This document shows, piece after piece, positions 50,123 to 59,713 of a stretch of DNA of 64,000 nucleotides (position 1 is the first letter of the stretch; every line of letters begins with the position of its first letter). The notes beneath the pieces are model-generated. The model had not been told where the DNA came from. It did not search any database and was given only the letters and a program-made list of their open reading frames with translations. Both the position numbers and the translations under genes were made by a program. The DNA comes from Metabacillus indicus LMG 22858 (lineage in GTDB: Bacteria > Bacillota > Bacilli > Bacillales > Bacillaceae), in NCBI RefSeq assembly GCF_000708755.2, contig NZ_JGVU02000007.1:186001-250000 (forward strand), given 5' to 3'.

Positions 50123-50830
50123 CTAAACCGTCATCCTCCAACTAGACACAGCAAGCCACGCCTCCCGCTCTTTATAATCAGGCATAATCTTCCCGACCAA
50201 TCTCCAGAACGACCGGTCGTGATTCAGGTGCACCATGTGGCACATTTCGTGCACGACCACATAGTCGATCACCTCCTGGGGCGCCATCGAAAGCTTCCAG
50301 TTGAAGGTCAGCTCCAGGTTTCCGTTGCACGTTCCCCAGTTCTTTTTGCTGTCGACAATTTTGACAGAGCGGGGCTTCATTTTGAAATGGGATTGGTGAG
50401 ACTTGATGCTCTTTTCCACGATGGCTTTGCACTGCTGGTAATAGTAGCGTTTGAGTGCCTGTCTGATTCTGGCATCTTCCTGCTGCTTTACTTGAATGTG
50501 CAGGGTTTTCCCGTCAAATACTAAATGGTCCTTATCAATGGTTTCATCGTGCGTAATACTGATGGGGTACGCCTTTCCCAAATACAGAAAGGTCTCCCCG
50601 TATTCATAGGTTTTCTTCAGCGCGCCCTGCATCCTGGCCTGCATGTCTTTCAGCTTTTCCTGAATCAGTGCCCAGTTTGCCTCAAGCACCTTATGCACTT
50701 GCTCTTCGCTCGTGCCTTTCGGAGCCAGGACCTCCACGATCCCGTACTGGTCCATGCGCAGCCCGATGGAGGTGCGGTTTTTATGCGTCACCTCATACCG
50801 GATTGTTTCTCCTGCATATGTGTGGTTCAT
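50123..50830 (-). CDS. DUF45/YgjP-type zinc metallopeptidase
   Basis: This 235-residue soluble protein has the zincin motif VVHEMCHMVHLNHDRSFW (HExxH plus a downstream His), preceded by KNWGTCNGNLELTFNWKLSMAP, the classic YgjP/SprT-like block. N-terminal beta strands (YEVTHKNRTSIGLRMDQ) are also typical. Members are thought to be cytoplasmic peptidases, often near restriction systems, with no fixed substrate. It begins 3 bp after the DUF1456 gene, implying an operon. Confidence 0.88.
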   Translation of the reverse strand: MNHTYAGETIRYEVTHKNRTSIGLRMDQYGIVEVLAPKGTSEEQVHKVLEANWALIQEKLKDMQARMQGALKKTYEYGETFLYLGKAYPISITHDETIDKDHLVFDGKTLHIQVKQQEDARIRQALKRYYYQQCKAIVEKSIKSHQSHFKMKPRSVKIVDSKKNWGTCNGNLELTFNWKLSMAPQEVIDYVVVHEMCHMVHLNHDRSFWRLVGKIMPDYKEREAWLAVSSWRMTV

Positions 50831-50832
50831 CT

Positions 50833-51309
50833 TTACGCGCCCCGGTATTTAACAGCCAGTCCCTTTAAAAAGTTCCGGGCAAACTTATCTCCGCACGCTT
50901 TGTAATTTTTATGGCCTTCTTTTCTGAGGAGAGCACCGAGTTCTCCTTTAGTCACCTGCAAACCTGCCCGGTCAAAAATCTCAATCATTTCCTCAGTTGT
51001 GAGCGCAAGAGCAATCTTCACTTTTTTCAAAAGATGATTGTTTACATTTGTGCTTCTGCCAAGCGTCAGTTCCGGAGTCTCTGCTCCAGGCTTCGGACCG
51101 CGTTTAAAGGTGATTAATCCATTTAAAAACGACTCGAACATCACATTGTCGCACGTGATGTTTTCTTCTTCTGAGTCAGACTTTGTCAAGATGAGCGGCA
51201 GATCCAGGGGACTTACTTCGATCCCGCCAAGCTTAAAAATCTCGACCATCTCTGCATTTTTCAAATCCAGTGCATATCGTAAGCGTATTAAAATATCGTT
51301 ATTATCCAT
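50833..51309 (-). CDS. DUF1456 family protein (YehS-like)
   Basis: This 158-residue protein consists of two copies of one helical unit: DILIRLRYALDLKNAEMVEIFKLGG and LKKVKIALALTTEEMIEIFDRAG, each followed by a short hairpin. This duplication defines DUF1456/YehS. The second half carries KGELGALLRKEGHKNYKACGD. ATG 51309 follows AGGAGG. A nucleic-acid-related role is sometimes suggested but not proven. It is transcribed with the DUF45 peptidase gene. Confidence 0.87.
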   Translation of the reverse strand: MDNNDILIRLRYALDLKNAEMVEIFKLGGIEVSPLDLPLILTKSDSEEENITCDNVMFESFLNGLITFKRGPKPGAETPELTLGRSTNVNNHLLKKVKIALALTTEEMIEIFDRAGLQVTKGELGALLRKEGHKNYKACGDKFARNFLKGLAVKYRGA

Positions 51310-51430
51310 TATATGACCTCCTGTCCGTCAGTTAACAGGTAACCGGCGGGTGTTTGCATGATTGCTTTGTTCATTATAAAGGGTAGACGGACAATAATAA
51401 AGCCTGCCCCCGAAAGGACAGGCTCACGCG

Positions 51431-53323
51431 TTATTCTTTCATCCATTCTTCCATTGCTTCATCAAGTTCTGCCGTGGTTTTCATCTTCCGTTCGTGCAGC
51501 CCGCTCAGCTTGTCATAGTCCAGTTCATCCCCCATTAAGGAATCGAGATGAACGAGTTCCTTTTCAAGCCGCTCAACCTTCGCCAGAGTAGTTTCGGCCG
51601 CTTCCATTTGCTTCGCAGTTTCCACTCGTTTTTTCTCTTTAACAATTGTCTGCGCAGGAATCTGCTTTGACTTCTGCCGCTTGTACTCATCATAGTTTCC
51701 AAAGTAGCTTTTAAACGCAAAGTCCTCAAGCGCAACGATCCGCTGGCTGATCTTATTGATAAAATAACGGTCGTGCGAGATAAAGAAAATGGTTCCGGTG
51801 AACTCTTCAAGTGCTTCTTCAAGGGTTTCAATTGAATCAATATCCAGGTGATTCGTCGGTTCATCCAGGATCAGCAAGTTCACATCCTGATACAGCAGCA
51901 TCCCAAGCTTCAGCCTGATCCGTTCTCCTCCAGACAGCTGATTCACTTTTTTGAAGACCGTATTTTTATAAAACATAAATTTAGCCAAATACTCCCGAGC
52001 CTTGCCCTCAGGTATCGAGATATTCTCCCTGAAGCATTCGAGAACGGTGTGCTGTTCGTTATTAAAAGTGATGATCTGCGGCAAATAGGCAGCCATCACA
52101 TTTGCACCAGCTTCTACCACCCCTGCATCCGGCTTCACTTCTCCAAGCAGCATTTTCAAAAAAGTCGTTTTTCCGCTGCCGTTTCCTCCGATCAGACCCA
52201 CACGCTCCCCGTATCGGATCATCAAGTCTGCGTTTTTCAGCAGCACCTTATCTCCGTAGCTTTTCGAAAGACCGGCCGCCTTGATCGTTTCATTCCCAGA
52301 CCGTTCCGCCTGTTTGACGTTCAGTCTCATATTCCGCCTTTCAAAAACCGGCCTATCAATGCGCTCCATCTTCGCGAGCTTTTTCTGGATGCTCGCTGCC
52401 CGTTTGAAGAATTTGGTGTTGTCGGCACGCATCGCCCAGTCCCTGAGATCTTTTACGGTGGTTTCCATCGAAGTGATTTTCTTTTGCTGCTCCCGGAAAT
52501 GCTCAAACTGTATCCGCATGTTTTCTTCCTTTTGGCTCACAAAAGAGGAATAGTTCCCCTTATACGTAATGGATTCCATGTCTTCAATTTCCACGATTTT
52601 GGTCACAACTTGATCCAGAAAATAACGGTCGTGGGAGACGATGAGGACGATCCCCTTATAGCTTTTCAAATAGCCCTCCAGCCATTCCAGAGCATCCATG
52701 TCCAAATGATTTGTCGGCTCATCCAGCAGAAGAATGTCAGGATCATGCACCAATAGCTTTCCAAGCATGACCGTCCTCTTCTCCCCGCCGCTCAGCAAAT
52801 CAAAGTCCTGATTCAAAAAAGCATCGCTGAATTTCAGACCCGTGCACACCTTCCCAAGCTTCTCCTGAATCTCATAGCCGCCTTTGCCTTCATACAACTG
52901 GACAAGCTCGCTGTATTTCATCAGGGCCTTCTCAAGAACAGCATCCGTAAGCGTCTGCATCTGCTCCTCTAAATCGCGCATCTGTTTCTCAATCTTATGA
53001 ACATCCTCAAACGCCATGTTCAGCACATCTATTACCTTCAGACCTTCAGGAAAAGACGGCATCTGTTCCAAATACGCAATGGTCGCACCACTCGGCCGGT
53101 GGATCAGCCCCTCATCATACCCCGGGCTCGACGTCTGGGGATAACCCGGATAGTAATGCATCTTCAAAATCCCGGCAATCAGCTTTAAAACCGTACTCTT
53201 GCCGCTTCCGTTGGCTCCCACAATCCCAACCTTATCTCCGGCGTACACCTCGAAACTGATATTTCTCAGCACAAGGGTCGCCTCCATATATTTCTTCACA
53301 CCCTGCAGCGTCAACTCAAACAC
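51431..53323 (-). CDS. ABC-F family ATPase
   Basis: This 630-residue soluble protein has two ABC domains and no membrane part. Domain 1 has GANGSGKST, signature [10 protein letters not shown] and [11 protein letters not shown]; domain 2 has GGNGSGKTT, signature [10 protein letters not shown] and [12 protein letters not shown]. The linker between them is charged, and an arm insertion is likely in domain 1. The C-terminus is coiled coil ([18 protein letters not shown]). ABC-F proteins act on the ribosome; some protect it from antibiotics and others help elongation. GTG 53323 is 5 nt after AAGGGG; ATG 53344 lacks a site. A terminator-like hairpin 84 nt upstream of the start suggests attenuation control. 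Confidence 0.87.
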   Translation of the reverse strand: MFELTLQGVKKYMEATLVLRNISFEVYAGDKVGIVGANGSGKSTVLKLIAGILKMHYYPGYPQTSSPGYDEGLIHRPSGATIAYLEQMPSFPEGLKVIDVLNMAFEDVHKIEKQMRDLEEQMQTLTDAVLEKALMKYSELVQLYEGKGGYEIQEKLGKVCTGLKFSDAFLNQDFDLLSGGEKRTVMLGKLLVHDPDILLLDEPTNHLDMDALEWLEGYLKSYKGIVLIVSHDRYFLDQVVTKIVEIEDMESITYKGNYSSFVSQKEENMRIQFEHFREQQKKITSMETTVKDLRDWAMRADNTKFFKRAASIQKKLAKMERIDRPVFERRNMRLNVKQAERSGNETIKAAGLSKSYGDKVLLKNADLMIRYGERVGLIGGNGSGKTTFLKMLLGEVKPDAGVVEAGANVMAAYLPQIITFNNEQHTVLECFRENISIPEGKAREYLAKFMFYKNTVFKKVNQLSGGERIRLKLGMLLYQDVNLLILDEPTNHLDIDSIETLEEALEEFTGTIFFISHDRYFINKISQRIVALEDFAFKSYFGNYDEYKRQKSKQIPAQTIVKEKKRVETAKQMEAAETTLAKVERLEKELVHLDSLMGDELDYDKLSGLHERKMKTTAELDEAMEEWMKE

Positions 53324-53735
53324 AAAATCCCCTTCTTTCATCATTGTGTGAGTTATGCCGTCTATGGACAGGGCAAAGAAGTCGGTTACTATTCTTTTTT
53401 ACATGCAAAAAGGCCGCAAGAAGAGATCTCTTCCTACAGCCTAAAATCGTTCGAGATTATGATTGGGGTAAGCTTAAATAAGCAGGCGTCTGCATAAGTG
53501 CACAGAACATTCCTGTATCAGCATAACTGTTAAAAAAACAGCCGACCTTCATCATCTCAGGTTTTAGAAAAGTAAGCGATCCTCTGTATTGCCAATATTC
53601 CATAAAGAGCATAACCAAATAAACCTGTATATCAGGCAATTTTTATACTCGTTATAAAATTCGTATGAATTTTATCTGGAAATGAATTAGCAATAAGATG
53701 GCATCATATGGTTACTTTCCTCCTAAGATTTGTTT
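53324..53735 (-). promoter_or_regulatory. Possible attenuator leader of the ABC-F gene
   Basis: On the minus strand a perfect AGGAGG (53719-53724) precedes a six-codon ORF (MMPSYC, 53687-53707), although the 11-nt gap is long. About 240 bases later comes a hairpin with a T tail (53407-53442), then 84 nt to the ABC-F start. No gene upstream needs this terminator: the next gene in that direction, helD, is on the other strand. Leader-peptide or antibiotic-sensing attenuation, known for several ABC-F resistance genes, would explain the layout. Confidence 0.45.
53407..53442 (-). terminator. Hairpin with T tail upstream of the ABC-F gene
   Basis: A perfect core AAGAAGAG/ATCTCTTC-type stem flanked by AGGC/GCCT pairing is followed on the minus strand by TTTTTGC. 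It lies in the 5' leader of the ABC-F gene. Confidence 0.65.
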
Positions 53736-54065
53736 TATTGTCTCATTTTTAGGTAAATATGTAAATAATCAATTCAGAATTCAATCGTGTTCTTTGCTAT
53801 CAATAAACAAAATTCCATAAAGGATTTAAGGCCATAACAAAACGGCCAGAGATTTTCTCTGCCCGCTTTGTTTAACATATATTAAAAAACAAATAGTATT
53901 TATATCTTAAAAAGTCATTGATAAATAAATACCGCCATGATATATTACTTTAGAAACACAAAACTCATTAATTAAACACCATATATTTATCCCTATCTTA
54001 ATCTTACATCAAAACCCCTCTCTCAGTCAACACATTTTACAATTTTTTTTAAAGGAGTGCTTTGA
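53736..54065. other. Intergenic region upstream of helD
   Basis: This is about 330 AT-rich bases. It contains an imperfect hairpin at 53836-53872 (AACAAAACGG...CAGAGA / TCTCTG...CCGCTTTGTT) that could terminate in either direction, and the promoters of the divergent helD and ABC-F genes. I see no ORF with a ribosome site other than helD itself. Confidence 0.5.
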
Positions 54066-56399
54066 ATGAAAAATGACCTTCGGCAGGAGCAGGAACGACT
54101 GGATCTGGTGACCGGGACTATTACGGAGCAGATGAGCAAGCTTGCGGATGAAGCCGGCCGGCGCCGGAGTGAAGTGACCCATATTCAAAAGCACTTTTGG
54201 GATGAAGTCAAGGTCAATACTGATACGTTTGACGACTATCTTGAGACAATCATCGGCTTAAGGCAGCAGGCGCAGGCCCTGACCGTCAGCCAGAGCACAC
54301 ACAGGCATGCCAAAAGCAGGCTTTCTGTCCTTGAGCGCATTCAAAAATCGCCTTATTTTGGACGGATTGATTTCACCGAGGAAGGCACAGAAGAACCCGA
54401 AAAAGTCTATATTGGCATCTCAACTCTCACGGATTCAAGCGGTGAGGATTTTCTGGTTTATGATTGGCGCGCTCCAGTTTCGAGCGTTTATTATGACTAT
54501 CCCCCCGGCCCTGCTGACTATACAACTCCAGGAGGCGTTATCAAAGGCAATCTGGAGACAAAGTGGCAATATATTATCCGCGAAGGCGTTGTCGAGTCGA
54601 TGTTCGATACGAGCCTTACCATTGGAGACGAGATTTTAAAGGAAGTGCTCGGCAAAGGGACAGACAAACATATGCACAGCATTGTAGCGACGATTCAGCA
54701 GGAGCAAAACCGGATTATCCGGCATGTGAACGGCAAACTTCTCATTGTCCAAGGAGCTGCAGGCAGCGGTAAGACTTCGGCAGCTATGCAGAGGATCGCT
54801 TACCTCCTCTATAAGTACCGTGATCGTCTGAAGGCTGACCAAATTATTCTTTTTTCTCCTAACTCCATGTTTAACAGCTACGTATCCAACGTCCTGCCAG
54901 AGCTTGGCGAAGAGAACATGCAGCAGGTGACGTTCCAGGAATATATGTACCACAGATTGAGCGGCTCCTTTAAAGTAGAGGACCCTTATGAGCAGCTGGA
55001 ATATGTGCTGACTGCAGAAGATGAACCTGCCCGCCGTACAAGAACGGCGAGTATCAAATTCAAGGCGTCAACTTCCTTTTTCGAGACGGTAAAAGCTTAC
55101 AGCCAGTCTCTTGAAGAATCCGGCATGATATTTAAAGGGATAAAATTCAGAGGAAAACCTTTCGTCTCCGCCAAACGAATCGAAGAAAGATTTTACGGCA
55201 CGGATACCTCTATCCGTTTTTCCAACAGAATTGAGAAGCTTCAGGAATGGCTGAATGCAAAGATTGATGAAACGGAGAAAGCCGAGCTGAACAAGCCGTG
55301 GGTTCAGGAGGAAATCGAGCTCTTAAGCAAAGATGAGTATCAGAAGGCATTTGCCTATTTAGAGAAAAGAAAGGGCTCCGAAGAAGATCTTGATGATTAC
55401 GAACAAGAAATCAAGGTGCTGGGCCGGATGGTCGTCCGGAGGAAGCTGAAGCCGCTCAGAAAATGGGTGGAGGGACTCCGCTTCGTTGATTTTACCGCTT
55501 TGTACAGGCAGCTTTTTTCAGATTCGACGCACATAAGCAAATGGATGACAGGGAATCCGCCGGAAGAGTGGGCTAATATTTGCAGAATGACAATGAACAT
55601 GCTTGATGAAGGAAGGCTGAATTATGAAGATGCTCCGCCGTTTTTATTTTTGAAAGAGCAGGTTCAGGGCTTTCAGACTAACACTTCGATTAAACACGTT
55701 CTTGTAGACGAGGCACAGGATTATTCTCCTTTTCAATTTGAATTTTTGAAACGGCTGTTTCCTTTGGCAAAGATGACCGTGCTCGGGGATTTTAACCAGG
55801 CCATCTTTGTTCACGCAAGCGGCCTGTCCGATTTTCACCCGCTTATGAGCTTATATGGACCCGATGAAACAGAGGCGATTCTCTTAAATCGAAGCTACAG
55901 ATCCACTAAACCGATAACTGATTTTACTCGGAAACTCGTTCCTAATGGTGATCAGATTGCCTCTTTTGAGCGCGGCGGCGAAATGCCTGTTCTGACTACA
56001 GTATCAGACCGCGCAGAACTGCACCGGCGCATCACAGCCAAAGTTGCTGATTTTCAAAAGCTGGGGCACCAGTCCATTGCCATCATCTGCAAATCCGCTG
56101 CCGAAAGCAGCGAAGCTTTTAACGCGCTTGGAAACATCCCAGACATTAAACTTGTAAAAAGCGGATCGGCTGAATACGAGCAGGGCATCGTTGTGATCCC
56201 TGCCTATCTGGCCAAAGGCATTGAATTCGACGCCGTGATCATCTATGACGCATCCGCTCAAGCTTATGGAGAAGAGAGCCTGCGCAGATTGTTTTATACT
56301 GCCTGCACCCGGGCGCTTCATCTCTTGCAGATTTACAGTGAAGGTGAGCCGTGTGCGTTTTTGCAGGAGGTCCCGCGGGAGAGTTTGATTTGGAGTTAA
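54066..56399 (+). CDS. helD: RNA polymerase recycling motor HelD
   Basis: This 777-residue superfamily-1 helicase-like ATPase pulls stalled RNA polymerase off DNA. The N-terminal coiled coil (residues about 1-90, RQEQERLDLVTGTITEQMSK) enters the secondary channel. GAAGSGKTS (230-237) is Walker A, VLVDEAQDYSPFQFE is motif II, LLNRSYRSTKPI is motif IV, and VVIPAYLAKGIEFDAVI and FYTACTRAL are motifs V and VI. The central insertion clamps the primary channel. Length matches B. subtilis HelD (about 774). ATG 54066 follows AAAGGAG. Some HelD proteins add rifampicin tolerance; the neighbouring ABC-F gene is also of an antibiotic-related family. Confidence 0.92.
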   Translation: MKNDLRQEQERLDLVTGTITEQMSKLADEAGRRRSEVTHIQKHFWDEVKVNTDTFDDYLETIIGLRQQAQALTVSQSTHRHAKSRLSVLERIQKSPYFGRIDFTEEGTEEPEKVYIGISTLTDSSGEDFLVYDWRAPVSSVYYDYPPGPADYTTPGGVIKGNLETKWQYIIREGVVESMFDTSLTIGDEILKEVLGKGTDKHMHSIVATIQQEQNRIIRHVNGKLLIVQGAAGSGKTSAAMQRIAYLLYKYRDRLKADQIILFSPNSMFNSYVSNVLPELGEENMQQVTFQEYMYHRLSGSFKVEDPYEQLEYVLTAEDEPARRTRTASIKFKASTSFFETVKAYSQSLEESGMIFKGIKFRGKPFVSAKRIEERFYGTDTSIRFSNRIEKLQEWLNAKIDETEKAELNKPWVQEEIELLSKDEYQKAFAYLEKRKGSEEDLDDYEQEIKVLGRMVVRRKLKPLRKWVEGLRFVDFTALYRQLFSDSTHISKWMTGNPPEEWANICRMTMNMLDEGRLNYEDAPPFLFLKEQVQGFQTNTSIKHVLVDEAQDYSPFQFEFLKRLFPLAKMTVLGDFNQAIFVHASGLSDFHPLMSLYGPDETEAILLNRSYRSTKPITDFTRKLVPNGDQIASFERGGEMPVLTTVSDRAELHRRITAKVADFQKLGHQSIAIICKSAAESSEAFNALGNIPDIKLVKSGSAEYEQGIVVIPAYLAKGIEFDAVIIYDASAQAYGEESLRRLFYTACTRALHLLQIYSEGEPCAFLQEVPRESLIWS

Positions 56400-56407
56400 T
56401 CTCAGAC

Positions 56408-56452
56408 AAAAAAAGGAAGGAAAGGCTGACGTTCTGCCTCTCCTTCCTTTTT
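56408..56452. terminator. Terminator between helD and the VOC gene
   Basis: A long stem AAAAAGGAAGGA...GGC pairs with GCC...TCCTTCCTTTTT, with one bulge. T runs on the plus strand; it overlaps the VOC stop region on the minus strand. Confidence 0.85.
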
Positions 56453-56846
56453 ATTTTGCATTCGCGTCAGGCTGGTGAATTCCGAAGATGTTGCCTTCCG
56501 TATCAAGGTAGTACCCTTGCCATGCCATTCCGGGAAGCGCATATTTCGGCAATGCGACCTTGCCGCCGCACTCAAGAATTTTCACTTCCGCTGCATCATA
56601 GTTTTCAACGCCCATCGTACAGGAGAACCCGTTTAACGGCTGGTTTTGCTCAGGCGAAGGACCCTGTCTCTGCATCAAAGCCCCGTTGACTCCCGGTTCA
56701 TTCTCGTCCCCTGTCACTGCACCGAAATAAGGCAGTCCTGCATATTCGCTCCAATCCTGGAATGTCCATCCGAATACCTCTCCGTAAAACGTCTTTGCGC
56801 GCTCCATGTCGTTTACGTGAATTTCAAAGTGAACTAATCTGCCCAT
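56451..56846 (-). CDS. VOC-family (glyoxalase/dioxygenase fold) protein
   Basis: This 131-residue single-domain VOC protein has paired beta-alpha-beta units: VHFEIHVNDMERAKTFYGEVFGW and FSCTMGVENYDAAEVKILECGGKV. Metal-ligand positions His7 and a C-terminal Glu are plausible. GYYLDTEGNIFGIHQ ends the domain. Such proteins bind or modify small molecules; some bind antibiotics. ATG 56846 follows GGAGG. Function is unassigned. Confidence 0.85.
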   Translation of the reverse strand: MGRLVHFEIHVNDMERAKTFYGEVFGWTFQDWSEYAGLPYFGAVTGDENEPGVNGALMQRQGPSPEQNQPLNGFSCTMGVENYDAAEVKILECGGKVALPKYALPGMAWQGYYLDTEGNIFGIHQPDANAK

Positions 56847-56940
56847 TTCGGCCTCCTATTTGCATATGTATTTTTACTATTTTTTCTAAACTGGCACAGA
56901 AATGTATTTCTGTTTCAGCTGCCTTAAAACCTCTTTCAAA

Positions 56941-56983
56941 AGTGAAAAAAGCAGGAACCTCTATAAGGTCTCCTGCTTTTCAC
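56941..56983 (-). terminator. Terminator of the dus gene
   Basis: A long inverted repeat AGTGAAAA...GCAGGA...ACCT / AGGT...TCCTGC...TTTTCACT contains the dus stop codon in its loop-proximal part. Confidence 0.75.
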
Positions 56984-57959
56984 TCAACTGTTCTGTCATT
57001 TGTTTTTCCTCAAACCGCTCAAGCATTGCTCTCACTTCATCCGTCGATTTCGTGTTCATCAATTGACTCCGCAGCTCTGCAGCTCCAGGGAATCCTTTGA
57101 CATAGATTTTGAAAAAGCGGTGAAGTCCTGTGACAGAGCGCGGCACTTCTTCTGCATATTGATCCTGGAGGTCAAGCTGCAGTCTCAGCAGGTCGAGGTA
57201 TTCTTTGCTGCTGTGTTCTTTCGGCTCTTTTTCAAAGGCAAACGGGTTTTTAAAGATCCCGCGGCCGATCATGATGCCGTCAATGCCATATTGTTCTGCA
57301 AGCTGAAGGCCTACTTGCCGGTCAGGGATGTCGCCGTTGATGGTCAGCATCGTGTCCGGCGCAATGCGGTCACGCAGTTTTTTGATTTCAGGGATGAGCT
57401 CCCAATGCGCATCGACCTGGCTCATTTCGTCTCGTGTGCGCAAGTGAATGGAAAGGTTCGCAATATCCTGTTTCAGGATGTGCCCAAGCCAGTCCTCCCA
57501 CTCGTCTACCTTTTTAAAACCAAGTCTTGTTTTCACGCTGACAGGCAGTCCGCCTGCTTTTGCAGCCTGAATGAGTTCTGCCGCGACGTCCGGACGGAGA
57601 ATAAGGCCGCTGCCTTTTCCTCTTGATGCCACGTTCGGGACCGGGCAGCCCATGTTGATATCGATCCCTTTAAAGCCCATTTCTGCCATGCCGATGCTCA
57701 TTTGACGGAAATAGTCGGGATTGTCTCCCCATATATGTGCAACCATCGGGTGTTCATCTTCTGTAAACGTCAATCGGCCGCGCACACTTTTCAGACCCTC
57801 AGGATGACAGTAGCTGTCCGAGTTAGTAAACTCTGTGAAAAACACATCCGGACGGCCGGCTGCACTGACTACGTGACGGAACACAACATCTGTCACGTCC
57901 TCCATTGGGGCAAGTACGAAAAATGGCTTCGGCAGATCACGCCAAAAATTGTTGGTCAT
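56961..57959 (-). CDS. tRNA-dihydrouridine synthase
   Basis: This 332-residue flavoenzyme reduces uridines in tRNA D-loops. The FMN TIM barrel is shown by [16 protein letters not shown] at the N-terminus, [16 protein letters not shown] (with the catalytic Cys), [18 protein letters not shown] and [12 protein letters not shown]. The C-terminal helical domain ([19 protein letters not shown]) binds tRNA. ATG 57959 gives the usual short N-terminus; the frame to 57986 begins with TTG. It resembles the YfjN-type Dus of B. subtilis more than DusB. It is monocistronic. Confidence 0.9.
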   Translation of the reverse strand: MTNNFWRDLPKPFFVLAPMEDVTDVVFRHVVSAAGRPDVFFTEFTNSDSYCHPEGLKSVRGRLTFTEDEHPMVAHIWGDNPDYFRQMSIGMAEMGFKGIDINMGCPVPNVASRGKGSGLILRPDVAAELIQAAKAGGLPVSVKTRLGFKKVDEWEDWLGHILKQDIANLSIHLRTRDEMSQVDAHWELIPEIKKLRDRIAPDTMLTINGDIPDRQVGLQLAEQYGIDGIMIGRGIFKNPFAFEKEPKEHSSKEYLDLLRLQLDLQDQYAEEVPRSVTGLHRFFKIYVKGFPGAAELRSQLMNTKSTDEVRAMLERFEEKQMTEQLSEKQETL

Positions 57960-58149
57960 GCCAAACTCAAATCCTCTCAATGTCAAACTTCCGTAAAAAT
58001 TATTCTTTTACACTTATAACATGTTTAATAACTAATAATCAAACATTGGACATTTATAATTTATGGAAAAACTATGTTATAAACTCAATGTTTAATTTAA
58101 CGGAAATAGGTCCCAAACGGTATATTTTTAAAAACTTCGTCTAAGGGAT

Positions 58150-58500
58150 TCGATCTAAAGGAAAAAAAAAGACAAAGCTGTTACAACTTATTCAAGAATA
58201 TTGTGGCGCTGGTTAGATTTAAATATGAGTTTAGCCGGGAATCCTAAATCATTTTTCTTAACGAACCTACCACAGGTTTAGATCCAAAAACTAGAAATAC
58301 CTGAATAGATTATAGTTATTTCGGTGCACGGCAAAACAATCTTCTTACGATCCAATATTTAGAAGAAGAAGAATCTTCACCTGAACAGATAGTCTTTTAT
58401 GAAAGGAATATGGTTGTCTGTGGAACCTCGGAGTGTTGCTGAAGCAGATAAATTGTTCCTCATATTTAATAGGAGGCGAGACGAAGAGAAAGCTTTTCAT
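58150..58500 (+). pseudogene. Remnant of a DrrA-like ABC ATPase
   Basis: Broken reading frames retain LDLNMSLAGNPKSFFL and, after a frameshift near 58260, NEPTTGLDPKTRNT (Walker B and D-loop), then in a third frame LLTIQYLEEEE (the H-loop region TTQYLEEA) and GTSEVLLKQI. Walker A and the signature are missing or scrambled. Several stops and shifts make it non-functional. It lies next to permease remnants in the same orientation. Confidence 0.75.
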
Positions 58501-58739
58501 TTAGACCTGTATTTTTCTGTATAAAAATGTTTTTAAAATCCCTATTGATTTAACAGAGGATATAACGACTAATTTAAATGGATTAAATGTTCTAGCAGCT
58601 GAAAAAATTTATCTTTAGACTTCCAAAAGATTCGCCCTAACCTTTGATGATGTATTATTACGCTTACAAAAGGAAAAAAATGAGGAATATTTAGAACATC
58701 TAGAAGATACATTTGAACTTACCAGCACAACCGGAGCAT

Positions 58740-59040
58740 TGAAACTCTTAATACAGTTATTGCAACGCCTGTTATAATTTTATTAGGAATGATTTGTAAT
58801 TCAAGGAACAATTCAGATTCAGGGAGTTTCTCAAGAGAATTATATAAATTATGTGCTTCCTGACATCTTAATAATAACAATTCCTACCGGATCTGCAATA
58901 GTTCGTTACGGATAAACTTATATAAAACATCAGGTACGCTCGATAGATTTATGTTAATGTTTATACCAAAATCATCCGTATTAAGCGGGTAGGTTTGCTT
59001 CTATTCCAATAATAGTTATTTTGTTAGTAGGGTTTTAGCT
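58740..59040 (+). pseudogene. Remnant of a DrrB-like ABC-2 permease
   Basis: Fragments read TLNTVIATPVIILLG, then GTIQIQGVSQENYINYVLP, then LIITIPTGSAIVRYG and TSGTLDRFMLMFIPKSSV. These are in the order expected of a daunorubicin-type permease (FGG...YVPGIL...G.DRFRS.P). Stops and frameshifts interrupt it. With the ATPase remnant it forms one decayed exporter operon. Confidence 0.7.
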
Positions 59041-59241
59041 GAATTTAGAAGTAATGCGACATTTTCTGAACGACTTTTTGGGCTGCTACTTAATTTCTTT
59101 TCAGTCAAAGCAACAGTATACCTATTGGATTGGATGGCAGAAGCATTGATGTATCTAGTTTCTTCTCTAATATCTTGTCGATAATGCTTTTTGTCAATTC
59201 CACATTTGTAAGATGCTATGACAAAACCCACCTCTAAAATA

Positions 59242-59291
59242 AAATAAGCCGGTGACAATTTACGACGAGTAAAACGTCACCGGCTCTTATT
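59242..59291. terminator. Long inverted repeat in the decayed region
   Basis: Arms AATAAGCCGGTGAC and GTCACCGGCTCTTATT (one-base bulge) surround an 18-nt loop. It resembles a bidirectional terminator left behind by lost genes. Confidence 0.6.
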
Positions 59292-59713
59292 ACTTTTTAA
59301 ATTAAAATAAGAACCACTTCAGATAAGATAAAGTTAACACACAAAATTTCATCAGGAAGAAGAGTCCATATTTTTTAAAATTTTATTATGAATCTATTAG
59401 TTTTACCCTTAGATTTAGAACTGCGTTGCATGTTCTCCACTTAGTTGAAAGCATTCCTTATGAAGAGAGGTTTCGGATGAGAAATCAGGTTCCATCTATT
59501 GAAAACGCAAAATTCATGTGAAAACAGTTTCTGGATTCTTGAAGTTAAATTTCCGTGTCGTTTGATTTTCTGCCCGAGTAAAATCAAAGGTAAAAACGAA
59601 ATGGACCTCGCGTTAATGGCAGTGAGTATAGAAAATTCACTGCAAATCACTAGGGTCTTAGAATGCCTTCCTTCATAATTAGAAAAAGAGATATGATCTT
59701 GATAAAATCAAAT
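59292..59713. other. Gene-free, AT-rich stretch
   Basis: No frame in these roughly 420 bases has a ribosome site together with recognisable protein features. A 69-codon minus-strand frame at 59441-59650 looks like noise or a worn fragment. The region separates the core genome from the defence-type genes to the right. Confidence 0.5.

Noticed and set aside
53457..53639. 60-codon minus-strand frame upstream of the ABC-F gene
   Set aside because: Its first codon is TTG without a ribosome site, and the sequence has no recognisable features. It is more likely part of an untranslated leader.
59016..59258. 80-codon minus-strand frame in the decayed region
   Set aside because: There is no ribosome site, and it overlaps the antisense of the permease remnant. 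The basic composition alone is not evidence of a transposase.
59441..59650. 69-codon minus-strand frame next to the OLD gene
   Set aside because: There is no ribosome site and no family resemblance. The flanking DNA is decayed.
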